From Eikenella glucosivorans (GTDB taxonomy: Bacteria > Pseudomonadota > Gammaproteobacteria > Burkholderiales > Neisseriaceae): a DNA stretch of 64,000 nucleotides. Position 1 is the first letter of the stretch. Each line of letters begins with the position of its first letter. The position numbers and the translations under genes are program-made. Location of the stretch: assembly GCF_016025525.2 (NCBI RefSeq), contig NZ_JACSGR010000006.1, forward strand, positions 180,240 through 244,239, written 5' to 3'. The notes under the pieces are model-generated. The model searched no databases, was not told where the DNA came from, and was given only the letters and a program-made list of their open reading frames with translations. This document shows positions 52,578 through 60,504 of this stretch, piece by piece.

Positions 52578-53618
52578 TCAGCCCGCTTGTGCGGCCAGCT
52601 TTTGCGAGAAAGCGGCCACTTCGTCGCGTTTGGCGCGGGCTTTGCCGCTGTCGATGGCTTCGCGCGCCATGTCCACGCCTTCGTCGAGCGTGGTGGCCAC
52701 GTTACCGGCGTAGAGCGTGGCGCCGGCGTTGAGCAGCACGATGTCGCGGTGTGCGCCCGCCTCGCCGGCGAGCACGCGGTTCATCACGGCGAGCGATTCG
52801 GCGGCGGAGGCCACTTTGATGTCGTCTAAATTAGCGCGCACGGGCAGGCCGAATTGTTCGGGGTGGATGTCGTATTCGGCGATGAGGCCGTCTTTGAGCT
52901 CGGCCACGCGGGTGGGGCCGGTGAGGGTGATTTCATCCAGCCCGTCGCTGCCGTGCACCACGAGGGCGTGTTTGCTGCCGAGCTGCTGGAACACGCGGGA
53001 TAGGATGCCGACGAGGTCGATGTGGAACACGCCGATGAGCTGGTTGGCGGCGCCGGCGGGGTTGGTGAGCGGGCCCAACACGTTAAACACGGTGCGCACG
53101 CCGAGCGCTCGGCGCACGGGGGCAACGTATTTCATGCTGCTGTGGTGGTTGGGGGCGAACATGAAGCCGGCGCCGCAGTGGTCGATGCATTGCCCCACCT
53201 GCTCGGGCGTGAGCGAGAGGGCGATGCCGGCGAGCTCCATCACGTCGGCCGAGCCGCTGGAGGAGGATACGCTGCGGTTGCCGTGTTTGGCCACTTTGGC
53301 GCCGGCGGCGGCGGCCACAAACATGGCGGTGCTGGAAATATTGAAGGTGTGGGCGCCGTCGCCGCCGGTGCCGACCACGTCCACTAGCTTATCGGGCTCG
53401 GCCACGGGCACTTGGGCGGCGAATTCGCGCATCACTTGGGCGGCGGCGCTGATTTCGGACACGGTTTCCACTTTGATGCGCAGGCCGATGAGGATGGCGG
53501 CAATCAGCTCGGGGGCAACTTCGCCGCGCATGATTTGGCGCATGAGGCTGGTCATTTCGTCGTGGAAGAGCTCGTTGTTGCTGAGCAGGCGCTGGAGGGC
53601 TTGTTGGGGGGTGAACAT
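52578..53618 (-). CDS. trpD: Anthranilate phosphoribosyltransferase
   Basis: TrpD joins anthranilate to PRPP, the second step of tryptophan synthesis. The 346-residue product from the ATG at 53618 (MFTPQQALQRLLSNNELFHDEM) has the PRPP site VGTGGDGAHTFNISST and KHGNRSVSSSSGSAD. It also has MFAPNHHSSMKYV and RTVFNVLGPLTNPA. The frame extends upstream to 53744 only because a mosaic repeat lacks stops. Its neighbours yqeY and trpG run in the same direction. Confidence 0.96.
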   Translation of the reverse strand: MFTPQQALQRLLSNNELFHDEMTSLMRQIMRGEVAPELIAAILIGLRIKVETVSEISAAAQVMREFAAQVPVAEPDKLVDVVGTGGDGAHTFNISSTAMFVAAAAGAKVAKHGNRSVSSSSGSADVMELAGIALSLTPEQVGQCIDHCGAGFMFAPNHHSSMKYVAPVRRALGVRTVFNVLGPLTNPAGAANQLIGVFHIDLVGILSRVFQQLGSKHALVVHGSDGLDEITLTGPTRVAELKDGLIAEYDIHPEQFGLPVRANLDDIKVASAAESLAVMNRVLAGEAGAHRDIVLLNAGATLYAGNVATTLDEGVDMAREAIDSGKARAKRDEVAAFSQKLAAQAG

Positions 53619-53656
53619 GGTTTGCGGTTCCTTTGCGGGTGGTTTGGGTGTTTGGG

Positions 53657-53752
53657 TGAAACTCTTTTTGCTCGTTTTAGCTTCGCAGAAACCCAGCCTT
53701 GCTTCGCAGTACATCGTTCCACTGCGTTGAAGCTGTGCTTTCAAGTAGCCTT
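53657..53752 (+). repeat. DUS-linked mosaic repeat, long copy with decayed DUS
   Basis: GAAACTCTTTTTGCTCG, TTTTAGCTTCGCAGAAACCC, AGCCTTGCTTCGCAGTACA, TCGTTCCACTGCGTTGAAGC and TGTGCTTTCAAGTAGCCT; the last has one change in the DUS (TTCAAGTAGCCT). Confidence 0.8.
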
Positions 53753-53765
53753 TGCGGAGAAAGAA

Positions 53766-53804
53766 AAGGCTACCTGAAAAATGTTTTGGGTTTCAGGTAG
53801 CCTT
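53766..53804 (-). terminator. DUS-pair terminator after yqeY
   Basis: AGGCTACCTGAAA and TTTCAGGTAGCCT form the stem immediately past the yqeY stop. Confidence 0.7.
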
Positions 53805-53813
53805 TTGCCTGGG

Positions 53814-54260
53814 CTATTTTTGCAGGGCGGCTTTGAGCAGGCGGCTCACGTCGCCCATGTCGGCTTGGCCGGCGAGGCGTTTTTTCAGCACGCCCATGGC
53901 TTTGCCCATGTCGGCCATGCCGGCGGCGCCGGTTTCGGCGATGGCGGCGGCTACGGCGTTTTGGATTTCGGCTTCGGAGAGCATTTCGGGCAGGTAGCGC
54001 TGGAGGATTTCGACTTCGGCGAGCTCTTTGTCGGCGAGGTCTTGGCGGCCGGCCTGCTGGTAGATGGCGGCGCTTTCTTTGCGCTGTTTGATCATTTTGC
54101 CGAGCATGGCGGTAACTTTGGCATCATCGGCTTCTTGGCGCTCGTCCACTTCGTAGCGTTTGATTTCGGCATTGGCGAGGCGGATGGTGGAGAGGGCGAG
54201 GGTGTCGTGGGCGCGCATGGCGGTTTTCATGTCTTCGGTGAGGCGGGCTTTCAGGCTCAT
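53814..54260 (-). CDS. GatB/YqeY domain protein
   Basis: YqeY proteins resemble the tail of GatB (tRNA amidotransferase) and are widespread; their own function is unclear. The 148-residue product starts MSLKARLTEDMKTAMRAHD. It has the family signature IKQRKESAAIYQQAGRQDLADKE and a C-terminal MADMGKAMGVLKKRLAGQADM. It lies between trpD and trpG. Confidence 0.93.
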   Translation of the reverse strand: MSLKARLTEDMKTAMRAHDTLALSTIRLANAEIKRYEVDERQEADDAKVTAMLGKMIKQRKESAAIYQQAGRQDLADKELAEVEILQRYLPEMLSEAEIQNAVAAAIAETGAAGMADMGKAMGVLKKRLAGQADMGDVSRLLKAALQK

Positions 54261-54313
54261 GATTTTTCCTTTGTTTGCGATGGATTGGGTTTGGGGCTCG
54301 GCTGAAGTTTTGG

Positions 54314-54367
54314 CGAAACTGGCTTCGCTCGTTTTAACTGCGTTGAAGCTTCGCTTTCAGGTGGCCT
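54314..54367 (+). repeat. DUS-linked mosaic repeat
   Basis: GAAACTGGCTTCGCTCG, TTTTAACTGCGTTGAAGC, TTCGCTTTCAGGTGGCCT. The DUS has one mismatch (GGTGGCC). Confidence 0.7.
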
Positions 54368-54376
54368 TTGGCATTT

Positions 54377-54952
54377 CTAACGGGGGGCGTGCTGCCTGAG
54401 GAAGTTGGCGAGCATGTCGTGGCCGTGTTCGGTGAGCAGGGCTTCGGGGTGGAATTGTACGCCTTCTATGGGGTGTTGTTTATGGCGCACGCCCATGATT
54501 TCGCCGTCTTCCGTCCAGGCGGTGATGTCGAGGCATTCGGGCAGGCTGGCGCGTTCGATGGCGAGGCTGTGGTAGCGGGTGCAGGTGACGGGGTTGGGCA
54601 GGCCGGCGAAGACGCCGCTGTTTTGGTGGTGCACAGGGGAGACTTTGCCGTGCATGAGCTTTTGCGCGCGCACGATGCGGCCGCCGAAGGCTTCGCCGAT
54701 GGCCTGGTGGCCGAGGCATACGCCTAAGATGGGAATCTGCCCGGCAAAATGCTGAAGAGCGGGCACGGAAATGCCGGCTTCTTTGGGCGAGCAGGGGCCG
54801 GGGCCAATCACGAGGTATTGCGGCTGCAGGGCGGCGATGTCGCTCAGGCTGATGTCGTCGTTGCGGCGCACGCTGATTTCTTGGCCGAGCTCGGCGAAGT
54901 ATTGGACGATGTTGTAGGTGAATGAGTCGTAGTTGTCGATAAATAACAGCAT
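54377..54952 (-). CDS. trpG: Anthranilate synthase component II (glutamine amidotransferase)
   Basis: TrpG supplies ammonia from glutamine to TrpE for anthranilate synthesis. The 191-residue class I amidotransferase starts MLLFIDNYDSFTYNIVQYF. It has the oxyanion region GPGPCSPKEAG, the nucleophile cysteine in GVCLGHQAIGEAFGG and the His/Glu pair in GVQFHPEALLTEHG. It may also serve PabB (folate). trpE is not in the window. Confidence 0.94.
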   Translation of the reverse strand: MLLFIDNYDSFTYNIVQYFAELGQEISVRRNDDISLSDIAALQPQYLVIGPGPCSPKEAGISVPALQHFAGQIPILGVCLGHQAIGEAFGGRIVRAQKLMHGKVSPVHHQNSGVFAGLPNPVTCTRYHSLAIERASLPECLDITAWTEDGEIMGVRHKQHPIEGVQFHPEALLTEHGHDMLANFLRQHAPR

Positions 54953-54993
54953 GATGTGGTTTCTTTGCGGGATGAGGCTACCTGAAAAATATC

Positions 54994-55057
54994 GGCTTTG
55001 CAGAAATGCCGTGGTGCTGCATTTTAATTTCGTTGAAGCGGTGTTTTCAGGTAGCCT
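54994..55057 (+). repeat. DUS-linked mosaic repeat upstream of trpG
   Basis: CGGCTTTGCAGAAATGCC, GCATTTTAATTTCG, TTGAAGCGGTG, TTTTCAGGTAGCCT. Confidence 0.65.
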
Positions 55058-55065
55058 GTTGTTGG

Positions 55066-56229
55066 CTAGGCTTGCTCGGTTTTCACGATGAATTGCTTGT
55101 TGATGCGGATGCGCTCGCCGCGGCCGGCTTTTTTGATTTCCACCCAGTCGCTGTAGATGGAGTGGATGAGGTCGCGGCCGTTGGCGCAGCCGTATTGGAT
55201 GGGATCGATAGCTGCGGGGAGTTGTTTGACTACGTCGCCGAGGCGGGCCCAGCCGTCTTGGTCGGCGGTATGCTGGATGGCCTGCTGTACCAGTGGGATG
55301 AGTTTGGTGAAGGAGGGTTTGGCGGCCTTGGGCGGGTTGTTTTCGGTTTTGGCGGGGCGGGAGCTGGGTTTGGCGGGTTTGGTGTCTGCGGGCTGGTCGT
55401 TTGGTTTGGGCTCGTTTTGGCGAAGCTCGCTGCGCTCGTTTTTGCTGCGCAGAAAATCGCTTTGCTCGCTTTCAGGTAGCCTTTCGGGGCGGGATTCGGT
55501 TTTGCGGCGCACTTGGAGCTGGTTGTTGTCGGTGCGGTGTTCGAAGATGTCGAAGGATTTGATGAGGTCGGAGAGTTTGCCGTAGCCATAGAGGCGGGAG
55601 TCGAAGTCGGGGTTGGTTTTGTTGATGTAGCTGCCGATGGGGCCGAGGTTGGCCCAGCCGAGGTCGTCGGCGTTTTCGCGCACGGCGCGTTTGAGCAGGG
55701 GCAGGGCGTCGGGGGTGTTGTTGGCTTCTTCGGCGGCGGGGGCGGGTGTTTTGCCGTTGCTGCGTTCTTTGTTGGCGCGTTGTTTTTCGGGCAGGAAGAT
55801 TTCGGTGTAAACGAATTTGTCGCAGGCTTTGCGGAAGGCGGTGGGGGTTTTCTTTTCGCCGAAGCCGTATACGGTGAGCCCGCTTTCGCGCAGGCGGCTG
55901 GCGAGGCGGGTGAAGTCGGAATCGCTGGATACGATGCAGAAGCCGTCGAAGTTGCCGCTGTATAAAAGGTCCATGGCGTCGATGACGAGGGCCATGTCGG
56001 TGGCGTTTTTGCCTTTGGTGTAGGCGAATTGCTGCACGGGGATGATGGCGTGGGGCAGGAGGGCGGCTTTCCATTTGGAGAGGCCGTGGCTCCAGTCGCC
56101 GTAGATGCGTTTGACGCTGGCTATGCCGTATTTGGCGATTTCTTCGAGCAGGCGGTCGATGATGTCGGCGGGGGCGTTGTCGGCGTCGATGAGTACGGCG
56201 AGGCGGGCTTGTTGGTCGTTTTTCTGCAT
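55066..56229 (-). CDS. NYN (PIN-like) domain protein with two OST-HTH/LOTUS domains
   Basis: NYN domains are PIN-fold metal-dependent RNases, and LOTUS domains bind RNA, often G-rich or structured. The 387-residue protein has an N-terminal NYN domain with acidic residues in LIDADNAP, NATDMALVIDAMDLL and VSSDSDFTRLA. Two LOTUS-like domains follow (about 185-245 with LGWANLGPIGSYINK, and about 310-385 with GWARLGDVVKQLPAAIDP). The linker between them is rich in Arg/Glu/Pro/Lys and is partly encoded by a mosaic repeat. An RNA-processing or surveillance nuclease is likely. Confidence 0.88.
   Translation of the reverse strand: MQKNDQQARLAVLIDADNAPADIIDRLLEEIAKYGIASVKRIYGDWSHGLSKWKAALLPHAIIPVQQFAYTKGKNATDMALVIDAMDLLYSGNFDGFCIVSSDSDFTRLASRLRESGLTVYGFGEKKTPTAFRKACDKFVYTEIFLPEKQRANKERSNGKTPAPAAEEANNTPDALPLLKRAVRENADDLGWANLGPIGSYINKTNPDFDSRLYGYGKLSDLIKSFDIFEHRTDNNQLQVRRKTESRPERLPESEQSDFLRSKNERSELRQNEPKPNDQPADTKPAKPSSRPAKTENNPPKAAKPSFTKLIPLVQQAIQHTADQDGWARLGDVVKQLPAAIDPIQYGCANGRDLIHSIYSDWVEIKKAGRGERIRINKQFIVKTEQA
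55415..55483 (+). repeat. DUS-linked mosaic repeat inside the NYN-LOTUS gene
   Basis: TTTTGGCGAAGCTCGCTGCG, CTCGTTTTTGCTGCGCAGAA, AATCGCTTTGCTCGC and TTTCAGGTAGCCT lie in frame in the inter-domain linker. They encode (minus strand) ERLPESEQSDFLRSKNERSE. Confidence 0.7.
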
Positions 56230-56274
56230 GGTTTGGGGTTTCTTATGTGGAGGCTACCTGGAAAATATCAGGCT

Positions 56275-56344
56275 GCGTTTGCCTTTGCTGTTTTAGCTTC
56301 GCAGAAACTCTGCTTCCTTCGGAAACATCGTTTTCAGGTAGCCT
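56275..56344 (+). repeat. DUS-linked mosaic repeat upstream of the NYN gene
   Basis: GCGTTTGCCTTTGCTG, TTTTAGCTTCGCAGAAACTC, TGCTTCCTTCGGAAACATCG and TTTTCAGGTAGCCT. Confidence 0.75.
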
Positions 56345-56350
56345 TTTGGG

Positions 56351-56983
56351 TTAAGGCTGTTGGTTTAACAGGGTTTGGATGTCTTGCGCGAGGTGTTCGG
56401 CGCTTTGCCCGAATGGTTCGAGCACGGCTGCCCGGCCTTGGCGGTTGAGCAGGAAGGTGCCGGTGCTGTGGTCTACGGTGTAGAAGCCGTTGGCGTTCGG
56501 TGGCTGGGCGGCGGCGGTGGCGCCGTATTGCTTCATCACGGCCTGTACGTTTTCCCGGCTGCCGGTGAGCCCGATAAAGCTCGGGTTGAAGGCGGGCACG
56601 TAGCGCGCCAGCAGCTCGGGCGTGTCGCGCTCGGGATCGACAGAAATAAACAACACCTGTACTTGCCCGGCCTGTTCGGGCGGCAGCTGGGCGAGGGCTT
56701 GGGCGTGGGTGAGCAGGTGGGTGGGGCAAACATCGGGGCAGTGGGAGTAGCCGAAAATCAGTGCCACCACTTTGCCTTTGAAACTGCTCAGGCCGACAGT
56801 TTGCCCGCTGTGCGCGGTGAGCGTGAAATCGCCGCCGATGAGTTCTTGCCGCAGGTCGGCACCGTGAAACGGGGCGGGGGCAACCGCGCTGGCGGCGGCA
56901 GATGCTGCTGAATCGCCGCTTTGCCGGGCGGGGCAGCCGGCCAGTAGCAGGGCGATGGTCATCAAAATTATCGGTTTGCACAT
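56351..56983 (-). CDS. SCO1/SenC family copper chaperone lipoprotein
   Basis: SCO proteins deliver copper to the CuA or CuB sites of oxidases and reduce their thiols. The 210-residue product has a lipoprotein signal (IALLLAGC). It has a thioredoxin fold with the copper pair CPDVC in FGYSHCPDVCPTH and the ligand histidine in NGFYTVDHSTGTF. It is expected in the periplasm on a membrane anchor and, with CcoI, may serve the cbb3 oxidase. Confidence 0.92.
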   Translation of the reverse strand: MCKPIILMTIALLLAGCPARQSGDSAASAAASAVAPAPFHGADLRQELIGGDFTLTAHSGQTVGLSSFKGKVVALIFGYSHCPDVCPTHLLTHAQALAQLPPEQAGQVQVLFISVDPERDTPELLARYVPAFNPSFIGLTGSRENVQAVMKQYGATAAAQPPNANGFYTVDHSTGTFLLNRQGRAAVLEPFGQSAEHLAQDIQTLLNQQP

Positions 56984-57088
56984 GGCGGCGGATTATATAA
57001 CACCCGAGCGGCTTGCTGCGATTGTTGTTTTATTTCCATTGGAAACACGGTTTTGTATAGTGAAATCACTTTTGCTTGGGTAAAAAAC

Positions 57089-57116
57089 TTTACAAACGCG
57101 GAAAAATGCCTATAAT
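57089..57116 (+). promoter_or_regulatory. tRNA-Leu promoter
   Basis: TTTACA (57089-57094) and TATAAT (57111-57116) are 16 bp apart and followed by GCGC, 18 bp before the tRNA. A strong sigma-70 promoter. Confidence 0.8.
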
Positions 57117-57133
57117 GCGCATCTTCCTCACCT

Positions 57134-57218
57134 GCCCAGGTGGCGAAATTGGTAGACGCAGGGGACTCAAAATCCCCCGCCGCAAGGTGTGTCGGTTCGA
57201 GTCCGACCCTGGGCACCA
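57134..57218 (+). tRNA. tRNA-Leu, anticodon CAA
   Basis: GCCCAGG/CCTGGGC acceptor stem, D arm with TTGGTAGACGCA (class II), anticodon arm GGGGA-CTCAAAA-TCCCC with CAA, a long variable arm (CCGCCGCAAGGTG...) and T arm GGTTCGAGTCC. CCA is encoded. 85 nt. Confidence 0.96.
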
Positions 57219-57248
57219 CAAACCGCTTTTCAAGCGGTTGTTTTTTTA
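57219..57248 (+). terminator. tRNA-Leu terminator
   Basis: AACCGCTT and AAGCGGTT pair with a short loop, then TTTTTTT. Immediately after the tRNA. Confidence 0.85.
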
Positions 57249-57683
57249 TTTGTAGCAATCGCTAAATTCACCTCCTTTTCTCATTGCCCTGTTATTTTAC
57301 AGATTCCGTTTTATTTATCTTTCTTTAAAATCAATTCAAATTTTCTAGGCCGGCCTGCTACGAGGCAATGCTGTATGGGCGGTTTTGACAAGGCCTTTGG
57401 CATATGACAAAAGTTTTGCCGGAATTGCTGCTGGCGGACGGTGTTTTCTGCGCGGCAAAGGTGGTAATATAACTAAACTAAGACAAGAATAACGGTATCT
57501 ATTCTCAAGCAGACAGGAAGGGAATAAGCAAAAAGCCTGGCGGAGGCGGGCGATTGTATTATTAACTTCGTTTGGTTTATGCGCTCACCCCGTTGGTGTT
57601 GCATGCTAACCCAGTTGGAATTTACGCTTTCAGGTAGCCTTCAGACTGCTTGAAATGGATCGGCTTAAAGCAAGGAAAACGTT
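57249..57683. other. AT-rich intergenic region without a recognised gene
   Basis: 435 bp with low coding potential. It holds a decayed mosaic repeat and DUS (about 57566-57640) and a purine-rich leader before the PhnD-like gene (AAGGAAAACG). I see no RNA fold I recognise. Confidence 0.5.
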
Positions 57684-58451
57684 ATGGTACAACAAGCTGG
57701 AATAGATTTTGTGGTGGCGCCGGATTATTTGCCGGACCACTTCAGCAATTGGTATCTGCTCAGCAGCTATTTGCAGCGGGAAACCGAGCTGCTTATTCAT
57801 TTGCAGCTGCCTTCTGCCGCGGCGGAAATCCAGGAGCTGGCCGAGGCCGGGAAGATGGCCATGCTGTATGCCAACGCTTTCGATGCCGTGGCGCTGATGA
57901 AAGATAAGGGTTACCTGCCGCTGGCGCGCCTGAAAGATAAATTCGATGAAGCAGTGGTGGCCGTATCCGCCGAATCAGAATATCAGAAGTTGGCAGATTT
58001 GCCTGCCGATGCACTGGTGAAGACCGGCCCGAACCCGGATATCCACTGCCTCGGCCTGCGCCTGCTCAAAGAAGCCGGGTTGGATGCGGATAAACTGAAA
58101 ATCGAAGAAACGGCCACTTTCTCCCAAGCCGCTTCCGCACTGATTAAAGGCGGTGCCCAGGTCGGCTTCTTTGTGGCCGACACCTATGCCCACATGAGCA
58201 AACGCACGCTGGAGCAGCTGCGCGTGTTGCAGGAGAGCAAATTTGAAGCGGTAACGCATATGGTGGTGCTGCATCCCGATTTTGCCGAGCAGCAGGAAAC
58301 CTTGCAGCAGGCTTTTGTGGACATGGCGGGCAAACCGGCCGGCCAAGCCGCCTTGGAATCGCTTGACTTGCCCGCCGGCTTTGCTGCTTTAACGCAGGAA
58401 GAAGCCGAGCAGATGGTGGCTGCGGCCGAAGGCGGCAAACAGGATGACTGA
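57684..58451 (+). CDS. PhnD/SsuA-type periplasmic-binding fold protein lacking a signal peptide
   Basis: The 255-residue protein has a type 2 periplasmic-binding fold, with FVVAPDYLPDHFSNW at the start, TGPNPDIHCLGLRLLKEAG, FSQAASALIKGGAQVGFF and a C-terminal helical tail. This resembles PhnD/SsuA substrate-binding proteins of phosphonate-type ABC transporters. It starts MVQQAGIDF with no signal peptide, and no permease or ATPase is adjacent. It may be a cytoplasmic sensor or enzyme. The RBS AAGGAAA fixes the start. Confidence 0.8.
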   Translation: MVQQAGIDFVVAPDYLPDHFSNWYLLSSYLQRETELLIHLQLPSAAAEIQELAEAGKMAMLYANAFDAVALMKDKGYLPLARLKDKFDEAVVAVSAESEYQKLADLPADALVKTGPNPDIHCLGLRLLKEAGLDADKLKIEETATFSQAASALIKGGAQVGFFVADTYAHMSKRTLEQLRVLQESKFEAVTHMVVLHPDFAEQQETLQQAFVDMAGKPAGQAALESLDLPAGFAALTQEEAEQMVAAAEGGKQDD

Positions 58452-58500
58452 AACCGGCAAACAGCGTATGCTGGCGGCCTTTGATAGGAATTAAACGATT

Positions 58501-58779
58501 ATGCCCCACACCCATTCTGTGCTCACCGTGATTGGCAAAGACCGCATCGGCATCGTGTTTGACGTGTCCAAGCTCTTGGCCGAACATCAAATCAACATCC
58601 TCAACATCAGCCAGCAGCTGATGGGCGATTATTTCACCATGATTATCTTGATGGATACCGCACGCTGCCCGAACAGCCGCGAAGAAATGCTGCGCGTGTT
58701 CGGCGAAGCCGGCAAACGGCTGGGGCTGGACATCCGCATGCAGAATGAAGCGCTGTTTCAAGCCATGCACCGGATTTGA
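58501..58779 (+). CDS. ACT-domain protein (UPF0237)
   Basis: The 92-residue protein consists of one ACT fold: VLTVIGKDRIGIVFDVSKLLAEH, then INILNISQQLMGDYFTMIILMD. ACT domains bind amino acids to control enzymes. UPF0237 proteins commonly sit beside a UPF0210/PFL protein, as here. A regulatory subunit role for the PFL protein is plausible. Confidence 0.93.
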   Translation: MPHTHSVLTVIGKDRIGIVFDVSKLLAEHQINILNISQQLMGDYFTMIILMDTARCPNSREEMLRVFGEAGKRLGLDIRMQNEALFQAMHRI

Positions 58780-58816
58780 GTTTCAGGCTACCTGAAAAAT
58801 ACCGCGAGGGAAATCC

Positions 58817-59095
58817 ATGTCCATCAGCCTGTGCCGCCACCATCTCGCCCGGTTAAAACAAAAACGCCGCCATGATTACCATTTTTCAGGTAGCCATTTT
58901 TCAGGTAGCCTCAAGTTCTACGTAACCACGCCCAAACCCTGCTCCTGCTGGATGTGCGGCAATCCGCGTAAGTTCTACGGCAACGGGCAAGATGGCAAAA
59001 CCGTGCAGGAAAAACGTGCCGCGCAGGCAATCGCCATCGGCAAACGTGAACCGCTGCCGGCCTGCCATACTGCGGGTTCTCGCTTGGAAGATTGA
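58817..59095 (+). CDS. Small CSCWMCGNPRK-motif protein with a DUS pair inside
   Basis: The 92-residue protein starts with a basic RHHLARLKQKRRHDY and has a Cys cluster CSCWMCGNPRKFYGN, then GKTVQEKRAAQAI. Small proteins with this basic head and cysteine motif are widespread, and the cluster looks like a metal site. Two Eikenella DUS copies in tandem (about 58884-58911) sit in frame and add the repeated FSGS segment between head and cluster. A protein of this kind may act in translation or RNA binding; that is speculative. Confidence 0.75.
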   Translation: MSISLCRHHLARLKQKRRHDYHFSGSHFSGSLKFYVTTPKPCSCWMCGNPRKFYGNGQDGKTVQEKRAAQAIAIGKREPLPACHTAGSRLED

Positions 59096-59145
59096 TTTAT
59101 CTTTTTCAGGTAGCCTGTACCCCATCAACCAAAAGAAAACACCCC

Positions 59146-60504
59146 ATGCCCCATATCCATTCCGCTGAAATCCTCGAAACCGTCCGCATGGTTGCCGACC
59201 AAAACTTCGACGTGCGCACGCTCACCATCGGCATCGACCTGCACGACTGCATCTCTCCCGATCTCGACACGCTCAACCAAAATATCTACAACAAAATCAC
59301 CCGCGTCGGCAAAGACCTGGTGGCCACAGCGCAATTTTTGTCGGCCAAATACGGCGTGCCGATTGTGAACCAGCGTATTTCCGTAACGCCCATTGCCCAA
59401 ATCGCGGCGGCCACGGGCGCAGACAGCTATGTTTCCGTGGCGCAAACGCTCGATAAAGCGGCGAAAGCCATCGGCGTGTCGTTTATCGGCGGCTTTTCCG
59501 CGTTGGCACAAAAAGGCCTGTCGCCATCAGACGAAATCCTTATCCGCTCCATCCCCGAAGCCATGAAAACCACCGACATCGTGTGCAGCTCAGTTAATAT
59601 CGGCAGCACGCGCGCCGGTATCAATATGGATGCGGTGAAGCTGATGGGCGAAACCATCAAGCGCACGGCAGGCATCACGCCCGAAGGCTTCGGCTGCGCC
59701 AAAATCGTCGTGTTCTGCAACGCGGTGGACGACAACCCCTTTATGGCAGGCGCGTTCCACGGCGCGGGCGAAGGCGACGTGATGCTGAACGTAGGCGTGT
59801 CCGGCCCCGGCGTGGTGCAGGCCGCCTTGGCCGACTGTGCGGGCAAGGATTTGACCGAAATCGCCGAAATCGTGAAGAAAACCGCCTTTAAAATCACCCG
59901 CGTGGGCGAGCTTATCGGCCACGAAGCGGCACGCCGCCTGAACATCCCGTTCGGTATTTTGGATTTGTCGCTTGCGCCCACGCCGGCGGTGGGCGATTCG
60001 GTCGCCCGCATTTTGGAAGCGATGGGCTTGAGCGTGTGCGGCACGCACGGCACCACTGCCGCGCTCGCGCTGTTGAACGACGCGGTGAAAAAAGGCGGCA
60101 TGATGGCCAGCAGCGCGGTGGGCGGGCTGAGCGGCGCATTCATCCCCGTGTCGGAAGACGAAGGCATGATTGCGGCGGCCGAAAGCGGCATCCTGACACT
60201 GGACAAGCTGGAAGCCATGACCGCCGTGTGCTCCGTGGGGTTGGACATGATTGCCGTACCCGGCCGTACCTCCGCCGCCACGATTGCCGGCATCATCGCC
60301 GACGAAGCCGCCATCGGCATGATTAACAGCAAGACTACCGCCGTACGCATCATCCCCGTGCCGGGCAAGGATGTGGGCGAGAGCGTGGAATTTGGCGGCC
60401 TCTTGGGTTATGCGCCGATTATGCCGGTAAAGGAAGGCAGCTGCGAAGTGTTTGTGAACCGCGGCGGGCGGATTCCCGCACCGGTGCAGTCGTTGAAGAA
60501 CTAG
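59146..60504 (+). CDS. PFL family protein (UPF0210/DUF711)
   Basis: The 452-residue product from the ATG at 59146 belongs to the PFL/UPF0210 family, distantly related to pyruvate formate-lyase in fold. Signatures include FDVRTLTIGIDLHDC near the start, ILIRSIPEAMKTTDIVC, FHGAGEGDVMLNVGVSGPGVV and a C-terminal IMPVKEGSCEVFVNRGGRIP. The reaction is not established. It pairs with the upstream ACT protein, although the Cys-cluster gene lies between. Confidence 0.92.
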   Translation: MPHIHSAEILETVRMVADQNFDVRTLTIGIDLHDCISPDLDTLNQNIYNKITRVGKDLVATAQFLSAKYGVPIVNQRISVTPIAQIAAATGADSYVSVAQTLDKAAKAIGVSFIGGFSALAQKGLSPSDEILIRSIPEAMKTTDIVCSSVNIGSTRAGINMDAVKLMGETIKRTAGITPEGFGCAKIVVFCNAVDDNPFMAGAFHGAGEGDVMLNVGVSGPGVVQAALADCAGKDLTEIAEIVKKTAFKITRVGELIGHEAARRLNIPFGILDLSLAPTPAVGDSVARILEAMGLSVCGTHGTTAALALLNDAVKKGGMMASSAVGGLSGAFIPVSEDEGMIAAAESGILTLDKLEAMTAVCSVGLDMIAVPGRTSAATIAGIIADEAAIGMINSKTTAVRIIPVPGKDVGESVEFGGLLGYAPIMPVKEGSCEVFVNRGGRIPAPVQSLKN

